Source: Pegoplata infirma (lineage: Eukaryota > Arthropoda > Insecta > Diptera > Anthomyiidae). Taken from it: a stretch of DNA of 64,000 nt. This document shows, piece after piece, positions 11,280 through 21,856 of the stretch. Both the position numbers and the translations under genes were made by a program. Position 1 is the first letter of the stretch. Each line of letters begins with the position of its first letter. The notes under the pieces were generated by a model. The model had not been told where the DNA came from. It worked only from the letters and a program-made list of their open reading frames with translations, and ran no database searches. Where the stretch lies: the NCBI GenBank assembly GCA_963921195.1, contig OY992541.1, forward strand, positions 10,882,951 through 10,946,950, written 5' to 3'.

Positions 11280-12133
11280 GGCGCTATGAAAAAACCCCCA
11301 ATGAAATTACCCCCAAATAGGAAAATGAAAAACCCCCAATGAAATTATCCCCAAATAAAATGAAATAAGCCCAAAAAAAAATAATGAAATTAGACCCAAA
11401 ATAAATGCAATTACCCCCAAATAAAAATGAAATAAATACAAAATTTTGAGGCTTATTTCATAATGCAATATTTCCCAAATAAACATATGAAAAACCCCCA
11501 TTGAAATTATCGCCAAAAAAATGAAATTAGGCCCAAAAAATTTAAATCACTTTATGGCGTACGGACATAGCGCCCAAGAACTCCAATATATATATATTTT
11601 TAAACATTTTTAATATTTTAAAGTTTTTATGTGTAGCCGGCCTTTGGCCGGGCTTAGGGATTACAAACTCCATTTCATTAAACCCACCCTCTCCGCAAAG
11701 TAAAGTTTTCTAGGGTAGCAGGCCTTTACGCTATCAAATTTGTTATGCCTCAAAAAGGCCTGATAACCAAAATAGCTTTGGTTTGCAGAGAGGGTGGGTT
11801 TAATGCATAGATTATGTAATCCCAAAGACCGGCCGAAACAAATCAAAGAAGTCGTAATTTCGACATTTCGCAATATTTTGGGCTATATGTCGCAGCTTGG
11901 GCGATATGACATTTACGGTTTTGGGCGATAAGACCTTGGGCGCTTTGTCCGTACGCCTTTTTTATTTCTTTTTTCATTTGGGGCTTGTTTCATAATGAAC
12001 AAAACCCCAAAATCAATAATGAAACAACCCCCAAAATAAATGAAAAAATCCCCAAATAAAATTTTAGCATTTTTTGGGATTTTTCCATTTTTCTGTTTGG
12101 GGGATATTTCATTGGGGGTTTTTTCATAGCGCC
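11280..12133. mobile_element. Fold-back element with CCCCCAAATRAAATGAAATT words and a nested MITE
   Basis: The left end GGCGCTATGAAAAAACCCCC...AATGAAATTACCCCC matches the right end GGGGGATATTTCATTGGGGG...TTTTTTCATAGCGCC in inverted orientation. Sub-terminal sequence is a degenerate repeat of CCCCAAATAAAATGAAATTA. A second inverted pair, GCGTACGGACATAGCGCCCA...AG and CTTGGGCGCTTTGTCCGTAC...GCC, brackets 11558-11959. The GTAGCCGGCC MITE is inside that. Confidence 0.7.
11633..11834. mobile_element. GTAGCCGGCC-type MITE
   Basis: It begins GTAGCCGGCCTTTGGCCGGG...CTTAGGGATTACA. It has the inner inverted pair AAACCCACCCTCTCCGCAAA and TTTGCAGAGAGGGTGGGTTT, and ends near GACCGGCC. A closely similar copy forms the centre of the palindrome at 56505-56722, and a truncated one is at 55314. 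Confidence 0.7.
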
Positions 12134-12221
12134 AATTTTTGACATATACAAACAACAACATAATATACGGTGGCTCGTTTTTCTCATTTTCTTGGTTTCT
12201 TCTTTTCTACATAGGAAATTG

Positions 12222-14240
12222 AAATATTTTTTGAGCTACAGAGATGGAAAGTTTTAATTTTTTAGCAAAGATCATATTTGGATGAATTTTTATTGACAAT
12301 TTGGTGCGATAAAAATTTATTTTTAAAAACGATTTTGAAAGCGACTTTGGCGACCTTTGCAATGGCATAGGTGTTTTTTTTTAAGAAATATAAATTTGAC
12401 CTTAAAATTCAAGGTCAAATTATTAAAAGAAAAATTCATATTTTGAGATTTATTTAACTAAAACGCTGTTTTCGCATAGCCGTATTTTCGCATACCCATT
12501 AAATTTTTAAATTATCCACGCTTATTTTTAGCTTGTATAATTATCGGCGTTAGTTTTAAGCTTCGATAAAAAGTGAAGCCAAGTTCACATTTGTAATGAA
12601 ATAGCACAAACACACTCCTTTTTTCCTGTTATAGCATAGACATAAATCTTTTTTTCTTGTTTGGCTTAGTAAATTTTGACACACATCAACAGTGATGCGA
12701 GGTACATTTTGTTAAACGTGAATACGTTTTCGGTTAATGTTAACATATACATATACGGTTATTCGAAAACAGGGCTTAAGATTATTAGAAGCTTGACTCT
12801 TTTGCACACTCAAAAAAAAAGTGAACTAAAATCTGGGAAAATTAACTTAATTTTAAGAAAAAGAGGGAATGATTTGGCTCCAAAGATTTTTTTTCTTGGT
12901 TTTAGTTCATAATTTTCCCAAAAATAAGGAAAAAAAAGTTAATTAATTTTAAGCCAATTTTAACTAGAAAATGGGAAAAATTATATTACACTTTAGTTCA
13001 TTCACATTTTAAAACTGGATTGGGTCCAGCCCCTTCTTAACTCAAGACCCCGGTCCTTTAAGGGTCCCCATAGATTTTGACCCAAAATTTGTGTCCGTTT
13101 CGCTCTAACTTGCTTAGTTTTTGAGATACGGTAATAAGGGGTCTGATAGGGTCTTGAGAATCTTAAAAACTGGATATCTCAAAAAGTATTAATCGGAGGG
13201 CTTTTGGGTATTTTACGAAAGTGTTCTACGAGTCATGAGCTACAAAAATGTATATGTTGTACCTTTTCTCGTGTTGGCAGTTTTTACCGAGATATGTGCA
13301 TATATAAAATCTCGGGAATTTCAAATTTTAGATCTAAAATTAGGGTCTTGAGACCCCGACAGACATGCAGAGCTAGGCTATTCCATATTTTTCTTTGTAG
13401 TCTTTCTTTTGAAAATTTCATCCGTTTCGCTTTATCTCGCTTAGTTTTCGAGATATCGCCATTTTGAATTTTTAACTAAATTCTAAGAAGTTATTTACTT
13501 AATTCTCAGAAGTCATTAACTAAATTCTTAGAAGTACACTTCCTCAATGCAAAGAAGAGAAATACGATGATGTTTTTTTTAGTAAATTTTAACTAAACTT
13601 GAACTAAATTGTTTTTTTAAGAAATATGTCTTAAAAATAAAGATACGTTTCTTAGATTTGTGGAAAATCTCTTTGACAGTAAGAATTTTTTTCCTAATAT
13701 TTAAAAATTCTATTTAAAGAAAACTATGAACTACTTACTTATAAGTAAATGAACTAAACTTTTTCCCTCATAGTTAAGAAAATTTCTCATTTTTTAGTAA
13801 AATTTTACTAAATTTTAGGAAAATTTATGATAAATTTTCAAAGACATTTTTTCCTTAATTTTAGCTATGTCTTTTTTTTCAGTGCATTTAAAAATATTTT
13901 TCAAAAAATGGATTGAGAGTTTCTTATTGCGAAAATTATTTTTTTTTGTACAAAATAACACTAAAAAAGTACGAATATCCATTTTTTACAAAATGTTTTG
14001 GAATGTAAAAAACGTCAAGAAATATTTTACATTTTATCTTTATAAGATAACATTTTGTTAATAATTTGACCTTGAATTTTAAGGTCAAATTTATAATTTT
14101 TTCAAAAAACTACCAATGCCATTGCAAAGGTCGTCAGAAATACTTTAAAATCGTGTCAATAAAAATCATCATCCAAATATGATCTTTGCAAAAAATGTAA
14201 ACTTCCCATCTCTGTAACTCTAAAAATATTTCAACAATTT
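12222..14240. mobile_element. Inverted-repeat element (arms about 200 bp) with an internal insertion
   Basis: The left arm has 'gagctacagagatggaaagt', 'gatcatatttggatga', 'gacctttgcaatggcat' and 'ttgaccttaaaattcaagg'. The right arm, 14060-14240, has the complements 'ccttgaattttaaggtcaaa', 'atgccattgcaaaggtc', 'tcatccaaatatgatc' and 'acttcccatctctgtaactc'. The spacer holds a second element (12803-13886). Confidence 0.65.
12803..13886. mobile_element. Nested element with TGCACTnAAAAAAAA ends
   Basis: The left end TGCACACTCAAAAAAAAAGT...GAACTAAAATC is a partial inverted match of the right end TTAATTTTAGCTATGTCTTT...TTTTTCAGTGCA. The interior holds a repeat (13000-13470: 'tgtgtccgtttcgctctaac', 'tttttgagatacgg') that recurs at 54380-54430. 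There is no transposase. Confidence 0.5.
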
Positions 14241-14879
14241 TTTTTTATTTAAACTTTAGACTTCCTATTGTTATCGTAAAATTTTGGCAAAATTTTACTT
14301 AAATCGGTATTTTGGTGTAGGCCGTTGATGCGTTTTGCGGCAAAACTTTTGCCCCATAAGCAAAATTTGTTGGTATTGAATATTATAACACCTTTTGTAC
14401 ATATGGACCAGACCGACAAGTTCTGAAAGTTGGGCCGAAAATAAAATGCATTCGCGTTTTCGCGAAAAAAAGTTGTGTTTTTCCAAAGAACTGTGAAATA
14501 AGTCGAAAAATGTATTAAATCTACTTGTGAGCTAAATAATATTAAAACATGTCGGTAGTGAAATTTAGAGACGGTTCTTTTTGTGGAACATATTAACCCT
14601 CTATTTCCTATTTTTAAGGATCATTTTTGTGCTCATTTATAATGCTCTCCTAGAAAACCATTAAATCGTGCATTTAAAGGGTTAAAATGTTCTACAAAAA
14701 TGTTTTGCATCAAATTTCACTAGGAGTTGTCAAAGGCTAATAATTTGTGCGATGCTAGTTAAATGCTTAAAAAAGTAAAATTGTAAAGTATCTTTGGTTA
14801 AACACCAGCGACGTATCCAGGAATTTGGAAAGGGGGGGGCCCAACTCGAAATTTTTTTTTTAATCATAACCTAATTTTT
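14241..14879. other. AT-rich intron sequence with a hAT-like terminus
   Basis: There is no gene. The 'ggaccagaccgacaag' and 'cgcgttttcgcg' words recur inverted at 16320-16520. At 14806 CCAGCGACGTATCCAGGAAT followed by a G run resembles the SGGCGKATCCAG termini at 38169 and 60553. Confidence 0.4.
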
Positions 14880-15030
14880 TTTTTGTACGACTACCTCAGA
14901 ATTTGTAAAGTTTTCTAGAGAAACAATGTCTCAGACTCTGAAATTTTTTATTCATCAAATTTAAAACATCTCAGCATCTGAGGACTTTTTTTATAAAAAC
15001 AACGTTTAAAATTTTTCTGAAAATTCGAAA
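14880..15030. repeat. Minisatellite fragment, TCTCAGAATCTGAG type
   Basis: Four or so units are visible ('acctcagaatttgtaaagtt', 'gtctcagactctgaaatttt', 'catctcagcatctgagg'). Confidence 0.6.
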
Positions 15031-15064
15031 CAGCAAATTGAGGCGTAGACGTATTCACACGTAA

Positions 15065-15890
15065 CCCAATAAACCAAATAACGATAAGTGATAGTGAAAC
15101 TAGTATCACCTGTATGATACCGACTACGGTATCACCTTAAATTAAACGGTATCACCTTAAATTAAAATTATGTTAGTAAAATCAACTGAAAATGTCAGTT
15201 AAAATAACTACTTTGTAAGTTGTTTTGGGGTCAAATACTTTTTCAGTTAAATCAACTAACAATGTTAGTTATTTTAACTGAAAAAAAACAATTGACTTAT
15301 GTAGTAAAAACTACTTACGTTTGTAGTAAAAACTACTTACATTTGTAGTCAAAACAACTAACATGTAGTTAAAATAAAATAATTATTTTTTTTTTTCAAA
15401 AAATTTTTCAGAAAAAAAATTGAAAACCAAATTTGTGAAAAATAAAAAAAAATTTTTTTTTTTTTGGAAAAAACTTTAAAAATTTTTCATGGATAAAATT
15501 AACTACTTTAAATAACTGGAACTACATAACAGTACTTTTTTGTTAGTTGTTCAAAAAAAACGACTTAAAATAACAGAAATAGTTGTTTTATATTTTTCAT
15601 ACAAAAACAACTGACTTTATAGTTGAAAACAACTGACTACTGTAAAATATACAAACAACTAACATGTAGTAACTTACAAAATTTTCTGAGTAAATAGTTT
15701 TTCGATAAATTCTAAAAAATGGCAATTTTACTATCGTTATGACTGGAATTACGGGTAGCGAAAACGATATCATTTTTTTTTATCATAAGGAAAGGTACAT
15801 TTAGAACGAAAATACTATCATTTTCGTATAATATGTGATAACTATGTGATTGCCTCGATATCATAAGGGTATCATTTGGTTTGCTGGGAA
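15065..15890. mobile_element. TIR element with CCCARYAAACCAAAT ends
   Basis: The left terminus is CCCAATAAACCAAATAACGA and the right terminus ATTTGGTTTGCTGGG. Next inside are inverted 'gatagtgaaactagtatcac' and 'gataactatgtgattg' type words. The interior contains a second inverted structure built of 'gttagttattttaactga' and 'gtagtaaaaactacttac'. No ORF and no clear target duplication are seen. Confidence 0.6.
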
Positions 15891-16774
15891 GAGCTATAAT
15901 AAAGGACCTGATTCCAAATCAGCAATCTAAATTTTTGTAGAACATTCCGTTATCGAAATATTTGGACTTGAAAAATTAATTCTTTAACGCTTTTTACGGC
16001 TCCACTGTAACATATTATTGCGTTGGCGAAAGCTTTTATGGCTGGATTTTTATAAAATGGATCTCTAAATTTCAAATACGTCATTAAATTTTTTTAAGGT
16101 GTAAATTCGTTTATGAAAATTTATCTGTATTTATTCACATAAAAAATAATACAATACAATACATAAAAAATAATTCCAAGAAAAGAACCGCCATTAAATT
16201 TTACTGAAGACATCTATTAACACTATTTTTCTAAGTAGTATATTTAATAATTTTTTTCGATTTATTTCATACTTCTTTTGTGAAACACAATTTAACATCA
16301 TATTTTGTTTGCATTTTTTGCGAAAAACGCGAATTGATTTAAAAAACCTGAGAGACATGGGAATGTTATTTTTATACCCACTTTCTGACTGGAGCGAATT
16401 TTTTCTATAGTGCAACATTTTTTTTTACATTTTTCCCGAAAACGCGAATTGATCTAGAAAAACTAAGAGACACGGGTATTTTATTTTCAGCCATACTCTC
16501 AGAATTTTTTGGTCTGGTTCATGTGTACAGCCAAAATTTGAAATTTGTCGGACGGTGTAATTATATAAGAATTTAAGCCAAAAATGTCTTATTTAAGACA
16601 AGAGTAACTGTTTTAATAAAAAAAGAGGATAGAGGAAAAGTGACAACATTTTTTAAAATATTTTTTCATTTTCCACACAGCTTTGAGGTGGTATTTTTTA
16701 TATTTGCACACGGCTATGAGGTGGTATTTTTGATATTTGAAAAAAGAAGTCTATGCAAAAAAAAAAATGATTTT
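15891..16774. other. Unassigned intron sequence with a local duplication
   Basis: An approximately 115 bp direct repeat is visible ('cgaaaaacgcgaattgattt' at 16321; 'cgaaaacgcgaattgatcta' at 16437). Two nearly identical 'gaggtggtattttt' words are at 16685 and 16718. No gene is recognised. Confidence 0.4.
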
Positions 16775-17095
16775 TTAGAGTAGTGTAATCAGTACCAAAT
16801 TGTTGTTCTTTGCGTATCGTATGACTATAATTAACTCCTCCGAATATGGGGGATAAATAGAGTCATAGGGCAGATTGGCAGATATAATAGTCTCTTTCAA
16901 CTTGCCCTCCTTACGAAAAGGCACACTAATCGCTACAACGTCTTGGCAACAAAATTGCCTCAACACCAAGCTCTCATTGGTCTTAGGAACAACCATACAG
17001 GATCGTGGCCGCTGTGATCTTGTGTCATACAAGATCGATCCCCATCTATTTAAACTCAAACTTACAATTAGTTAAACGGTATCCGATTTGTAGTA
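16775..17095 (-). mobile_element. LINE endonuclease-domain fragment (decayed)
   Basis: The minus strand encodes RWGSILYDTRSQRPRSC, then CCQDVVAISVPF, then ETIISANLPYDSIYPPYSEE and VIRYAKNNNLVLIT. The order 'DVVAI.V', 'SA.LPYDS..PP' and 'Y.K.NNL.L' is the APE-type endonuclease of non-LTR retrotransposons of the I/LOA/jockey group, as I know that family. Both ends are lost. There is no continuation into the catalytic 'CDANAHH' block or a reverse transcriptase. It is moderately less AT-rich than its surroundings. Which LINE clade it belongs to cannot be decided from 95 residues. Confidence 0.72.
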
Positions 17096-17375
17096 GTTCC
17101 AAAAAATAAGTACAAAAAATATTACTACATTGTAGTAACAGTTTTTTTATGTAGTTGTTTTTTCGTTTGACGATTGTACAATGGTCAATCTTACCCACAC
17201 ACCATCAATATAATTGCATATTGTACATAATATTGCGTCGTCTGTATGTACCTTTAGAAAGTGTTAAGTGCAATAATTACCAATATTTTTGATAGTTCTA
17301 TAAATCGAAAGTCGACTTTTTTTTTTAAGCTTTTACATTTTTTCGATTTCTACAACTTTTTTAACCTTCATTACT
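17096..17375. other. Short unassigned intron segment
   Basis: It contains 'gtagttgttttttcg' and 'attgcatattgtacataata', with no coding signal. Confidence 0.35.
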
Positions 17376-17684
17376 TTGGTACCCAACATTAGGGGGAACC
17401 TTCCCCTAGCGATTTCGAACTTCTTCTGAGATAAGAATGTTGCATTTGCTTAGCAAAAGTAAAAAAAAAAACCCTGCAAAAAATGCTGTTTTTCTTAGGT
17501 TGGTTTAGTTCTCCAAGGGGGAATTTTTTTCCAGCCGGACGGACGGACGGATATCGCTAGAATGTCTTAGAATCGATCACTGATCAATAAAATATATACT
17601 TTATGGGGTCCTAAACCGATATTTCGATGCTTTACACACGGAATGACAAAGTGAGTATTACCTAAAATGTGGTTGGAGGGTATA
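17376..17684 (-). mobile_element. (GTCY)n family A copy, 3' end missing
   Basis: The right end carries the 5' hairpin half ('ggttggagggtataaaa') and 'cgatatttcgatgc'. A GGACGGACGGAC tract is at 17538. The left part keeps 'aacttcttctgagataagaa'. The terminal 3' hairpin is absent. Confidence 0.6.
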
Positions 17685-18033
17685 AAAAAAAATCAGGGGC
17701 ATATATTTTTCGGGGGGGCTTTGTGGGAGACGTTAGGGGGCACCTTCACCTTGCAATTTGAACTTCTTCTGAGATAGAAATGTTGCATTTGCTTAGCAAA
17801 AATAAAAAAAAAACCCTGTAAAAAATGTGGTTTTTCTTAGGTTGGTTTAGTTCTCCAAGGGGAAACTTTTTTCCCCTTGGTCCGATTTTGCCCATTTCCG
17901 AATTTAACCTGCCTAGGAATATAAGACATACTCGTGCCAAACTTCGGAAGTCTAGCTCTTTTATTTTGGACTGTATCGTGTACTCTACAGACGGACAGAC
18001 AGACGAACATCGCTAGAATGTCTTAGAATCGAC
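17685..18033 (-). mobile_element. (GTCY)n family A copy, both ends missing
   Basis: This is a second adjacent copy in the same orientation. It has 'gtgggagacgttagggggca', 'ttccccttggtccgattttg', 'gaatataagacatactcgtg' and 'ctacagacggacagacagac'. It stops abruptly at 'cttagaatcgac'. Confidence 0.6.
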
Positions 18034-18165
18034 TATTAAAACCGTTAAGGATATCTTCCGGTTTTACGAAAAATTACACAGAAACTTAAATTTGTAAAAT
18101 ATTTTCTTTTAGTTTTTCTTTAAAAAACATCAAACAATAATGCAAACTTTACATATATAAATACA

Positions 18166-18709
18166 TAAGTTTGTCATTCCGTGTGCATATATAATTGATC
18201 AGTGATCGATTTTAAGATATTCTAGCGATGTCCGTCTGTCAGTTTGTGGAAATAGTGATCATGGCCAAAATATTACACGGAGATGATTGAAACTCAACAT
18301 ATTTATTGGAAGTTCTCGCGAGCAGTTTGGTATTGCATTTGAGCGAAATCAGTTTAGCGGTTCAAATGTTATGAACGAAAATGTAAGCACACCTCAAAAA
18401 TTTCAGTACATTCAACATAACCTAAAAATACAAAATGTTTTAATTCGGCTGCTTGTTGACATATGTGAACATAATTGAAAACCGAATGGTATTTAAACAA
18501 GTACAAACATATTTTTTGACAAAATAAGAAAAAAAATCGCGGATTTTTTTTACCAACATTTTTTTTCGCGGAAATTTTTTTTCAAAAAAATTTTTTTTTT
18601 CAAAAGTAATTTTCTTTTAAAAAAAGATTTTTGCAAAAATCTTTTTGAAATTATGAAGGGTATCAATACATTCGACAAGGCTGCCGAATTTAACTTTTTT
18701 TACTTGTTT
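18166..18709 (+). mobile_element. (GTCY)n family C element, 5' end degraded
   Basis: It keeps 'tttgtcattccg', 'gatgtccgtctgtc', 'gcagtttggtattgcatttg', a poly-T region with 'tttcgcgg', and the 3' hairpin ATTCGACAAGGCTGCCGAAT followed by TTAACTTTTTTTACTTGTTT. It supplies an uninterrupted reference for the family C copy split at 23391. Confidence 0.65.
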
Positions 18710-19351
18710 AAATTTTCTTTTGGCTTCTCGTAGAATTGATGAGATTTGAAATTCTGGTGTACCTTAGTTTGGGTGAGAAACACATGTCAACGATACATTT
18801 ACAAACATTTAATTTTTTTAAAAGAGAAAAATAGTTTGGGTACGCTTCGAACCAGAAGGTGATATACATCAAGGACGCTCCATATATAAGATGATTCAAA
18901 ACACGTTGTGGGGACATGAAGTAATTATGCTGCAATGAAATTTTCAGGGTTATGCTGATTTTTTACTTCATGGTAATAAACAGAAAAATTACTGAAAAAA
19001 TCTTTAAAAAACTCCAAAAAAATTGGGAAAAATTAAGGAATTTTGCAAATAAAAATATAATAATCAAATATAAGTGTATGAATTTGGGGGCAAATTTTTA
19101 AATTTTTTACAAAATCGGAGTCTAGTTTTGTGTGAGATTATAAATTGCCGTGCAAGCACATTGAAGTTTGTTTGTGTGGACTCAATTTACGGACCTAAAA
19201 ATATCTGAAGCAGATATAAATATATATGGAGTGGATCTAATTACATCCATTTATATATGATCCATATATGTTTTTATCAAAGTAGATATGTTTTGATATA
19301 CATAATTATTGTTGAAAATATTAAATTATTGTTGACCTGTGATATTGTATG
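18710..19351. other. Unassigned intron sequence
   Basis: There is no repeat or gene that I can name. 'atatatggagtggatctaat' and 'atatatgatccatatatg' (about 19215-19270) resemble the CATATATGATC words of the CCCGG-ended elements. Confidence 0.35.
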
Positions 19352-19672
19352 TTGTTGATTTGGTTCGGCTTAAGGTCATAAGTTAGAGAAAAATATTGTT
19401 AAATAAAAAACACTGCTTTTAATTTTTCAATTTTTCACTCAAATTTTTGTTTATTTTCCGATATTTCGGCCAAACATCGTTGACCATCCTCAGGGATTTT
19501 AAAAAAACTTTAAAAACTCAAAGTTTTTTCTGTGAGTTGAAAAAGCTCTTAGCTGGTGTGTAAGTTTTTGTCAACTGAGTGAAAAATTGAAAAATTAAAA
19601 GCAGTGTTTTTTATTTAACAATATTTTTCTCTAACTTATGACCTTAAGCCGAACCAAATCAACAACATACAT
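19352..19672. repeat. Fold-back element with 90-bp arms
   Basis: The left arm 'gttgttgatttggttcggct' to 'caatttttcactca' is matched by the right arm 'tgagtgaaaaattg' to 'agccgaaccaaatcaacaac'. The loop on the minus strand contains CCCTGAGGATGGTC, a hairpin, and GGCCGAAATATCGG, resembling a ribozyme-like core discussed in the findings. Confidence 0.75.
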
Positions 19673-19987
19673 AATTATTTTTTTTACACAGGTGTAAACT
19701 AAATGAGAATTTACAAAACTTTGAGCGAATTAAAAAAAGAAAAATCAAATAAACTATATTTTGAGTAGGTTCATTCTAGCTCGAGGTCATTATTTCCTTT
19801 ACTAATTAAACTACGATATTCTCATAGAAAAATTTTCAAGAAAATTACTATCAAAAACTATGATATTCTCATAGAAAAATTTTCAAGAAAATTACTATCA
19901 AAAACTATCAAATTTTCGGTTTGTGTCAAGAAAGTTTTGGTATGACAATCGTTATGAATTTTTTTAAAATATATATGGTTTACTTAC
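19673..19987. repeat. Intron end with a 49-bp tandem duplication
   Basis: The unit 'gatattctcatagaaaaatt...ttcaagaaaattactatcaa' occurs twice (19815 and 19862). Related text ('attctagctcgaggtcatta') recurs at 51280 and, inverted, at 51950-52020 and 52630-52710. Confidence 0.65.
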
Positions 19988-21856
19988 ATTGGTAACAGCA
20001 TTAGGATTTGCCTTGTGGCGTAGCAGCAAATTTATAATCATGGTGTGCCCCTGTTGCGCTGCTTGGTGCAACGGTGTGTAACCTACATTAGTTGTCATTT
20101 CAATATTGGCATCATTTTCCAACAGAAACTTAACCATATTGATTTGGCCATAATGAGCTGCAAAGTGCAAAGGAGTATAGCCCGTTTTCGTACGTTCCGA
20201 TATACTGGCATTGTGTTGCATGAGTAGCCGCGCTACTTCAGTTTTATCCTCTTGAGCGGCTAAATGAAGGGGAGTCAATCCATTTTTGGCTGTAACATTA
20301 GCGTCAACGCCATGTTCCAATAACAGTTGAACCATATCTACATGGCCTTCCTGGGCTGCCAAATGCAGTGGAGAAAACCCTGACTTGCTGCGAACATTGA
20401 CATCGGCTCCGTGTTGTAACAAAGACTGAGCGATATCCATTTGATTTTTTTTTGCTGCAATATGCAACGGACTGTGTCCATTTCGTGCACATAGAGACGG
20501 TGAGGCACCGTTTTCCAGCAAGAGTTGGACAACGCGTGGATGATCGTAGTGCGCTGCCACATGAAGCGGTGTTACATCATTGCGGCCCTGGCAATCAACT
20601 TTAACTCCTTTTTGTAAGAGCAAGGCCACAACCTTTTCCTTTCCGTATTTAGCTGCTAAATGTAAAGGAGAGAATCCCTTCTTAGTGACCGCATCCAATT
20701 GGGCATTGTTTTCAATCAATATTTGCGCCACCTCTTCTTGACCTTCTTTGGCAGCAATATGCAGTGGTGTATAATTGTCCTTGGTAGTTGCATCTACATC
20801 AGCTCCATGCTGCAGCATTAGCATTATTATGTCAATGTTGCCAAGTCGTGATGCAACATGTAACGGAGTTTGCCCTTCACGTGCCCTAACGTCAACTTGA
20901 CCGCCGTTACGCAGCAAAATGCGTATAATATCGGTTTGATTAGCACGAGCCGCCAAGTGTAGAGGCGTCTCCCCACGTACCGTAGGAGCATCGGGATTAG
21001 CATCGTGCTGAAGCAAATAAATAACAATATTCATACAGCCCATGAAACTAGCAACATGTAGAGGCGTTAATCCGGACTCAGTGGTAGCACTGATATTTCC
21101 ACCATGCTTTAAAAGTAATTCCACAATTTTAATGCGGTTCTTTTTGCATGCAATGTGCAGCGGTGTAAAGCCGTTTAACGCTCGGGCATTAGGATCGGCT
21201 TTGCAATCCAGCAAAAGTTTGGCAACACGCACATGACCACAATGTGCAGCCACATGCAAAGCTGTAAGATAATCTACGGTCACCTCGTCGACGGGTGCGT
21301 TGTGTTCGAGTAGAATTCGAGCGGCATTGTCGTGCTCACCTTGTGCAGCCATATGCAAAGCAGCTAACCCATTTTTGGTTTTTGATAGTATTGGTGCTTG
21401 GTGATCTAGTAAAATTTCAATAACCTCTACATGCCCCGAACGAGCAGCGCAGTGCAGCGGCGTGAGGCCATCTCGTGTAGTCGCATCGATTCGGGCATTT
21501 TCCTCCAACAAGAGTTTCATGATATTAGTTTTGCCCCATTTACAGGCCACGTGCAGTGGCGTGATATTATGTTTTGCCGTAAAATTAACATCGGCTCCGC
21601 GTTCTATCAAAAGCTTTGCAATATCCACATTGCCGTAATGGGCAGCAATGTGCAATGGAGTGAAACCGGACTTGGAAACAATGTCGGGATTAGATTCATG
21701 CTGCAACAGCATTGTTGCCGATGTAACATCATTCTTCTTGGCGGCAATATGTAACGCCGGTAAACGTACTTTGCCACGCACATCACTTTCGAGTAACACA
21801 GCCACAACTTTGTCATGCCCTTGTTGCATGGCCACAGCAAGAGGAGTAAAACCATC
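19988..21856 (-). CDS. Ank: Ankyrin exon C: ankyrin repeats 5-23
   Basis: A single 1869-nt exon (623 codons, phase 0 at both ends). The acceptor is TACCTTCTCTGTTTAG|GAT GGT and the donor ACCAAT|GTAAGTA. The translation starts [20 protein letters not shown] and ends [10 protein letters not shown]. It divides into 19 ankyrin units: the first is short (28 residues, ending ..LLESDVRG) and the other 18 are 33 residues each with the xGxTPLHxAAxxGH core. The short fifth repeat followed by [13 protein letters not shown] is a conserved ankyrin feature. The [20 protein letters not shown] and [17 protein letters not shown] region resembles Drosophila Ank more than Ank2. Ankyrin repeats of this class bind membrane proteins such as ion pumps and L1-type adhesion molecules and tether them to spectrin. 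There is no stop, frameshift or missing repeat. The orthology call rests on recalled sequences. Confidence 0.95.

Larger units (their letters stand above)
204..19987 (-). other. Ankyrin intron between exons C and D (19.8 kb)
   Basis: The intron starts with a consensus GTAAGT donor (minus strand, 19987 downward) and ends with TTTCTTTAG before exon D. It is filled with interspersed repeats and contains no ORF that resembles a gene. It is phase 0. Confidence 0.88.

Noticed and set aside
11307..11516. Hydrophobic 69-residue minus-strand frame with repeated ISLG/FHF words
   Set aside because: It is generated by the CCCCAAATAAAATGAAATTA sub-terminal repeat of a fold-back element.
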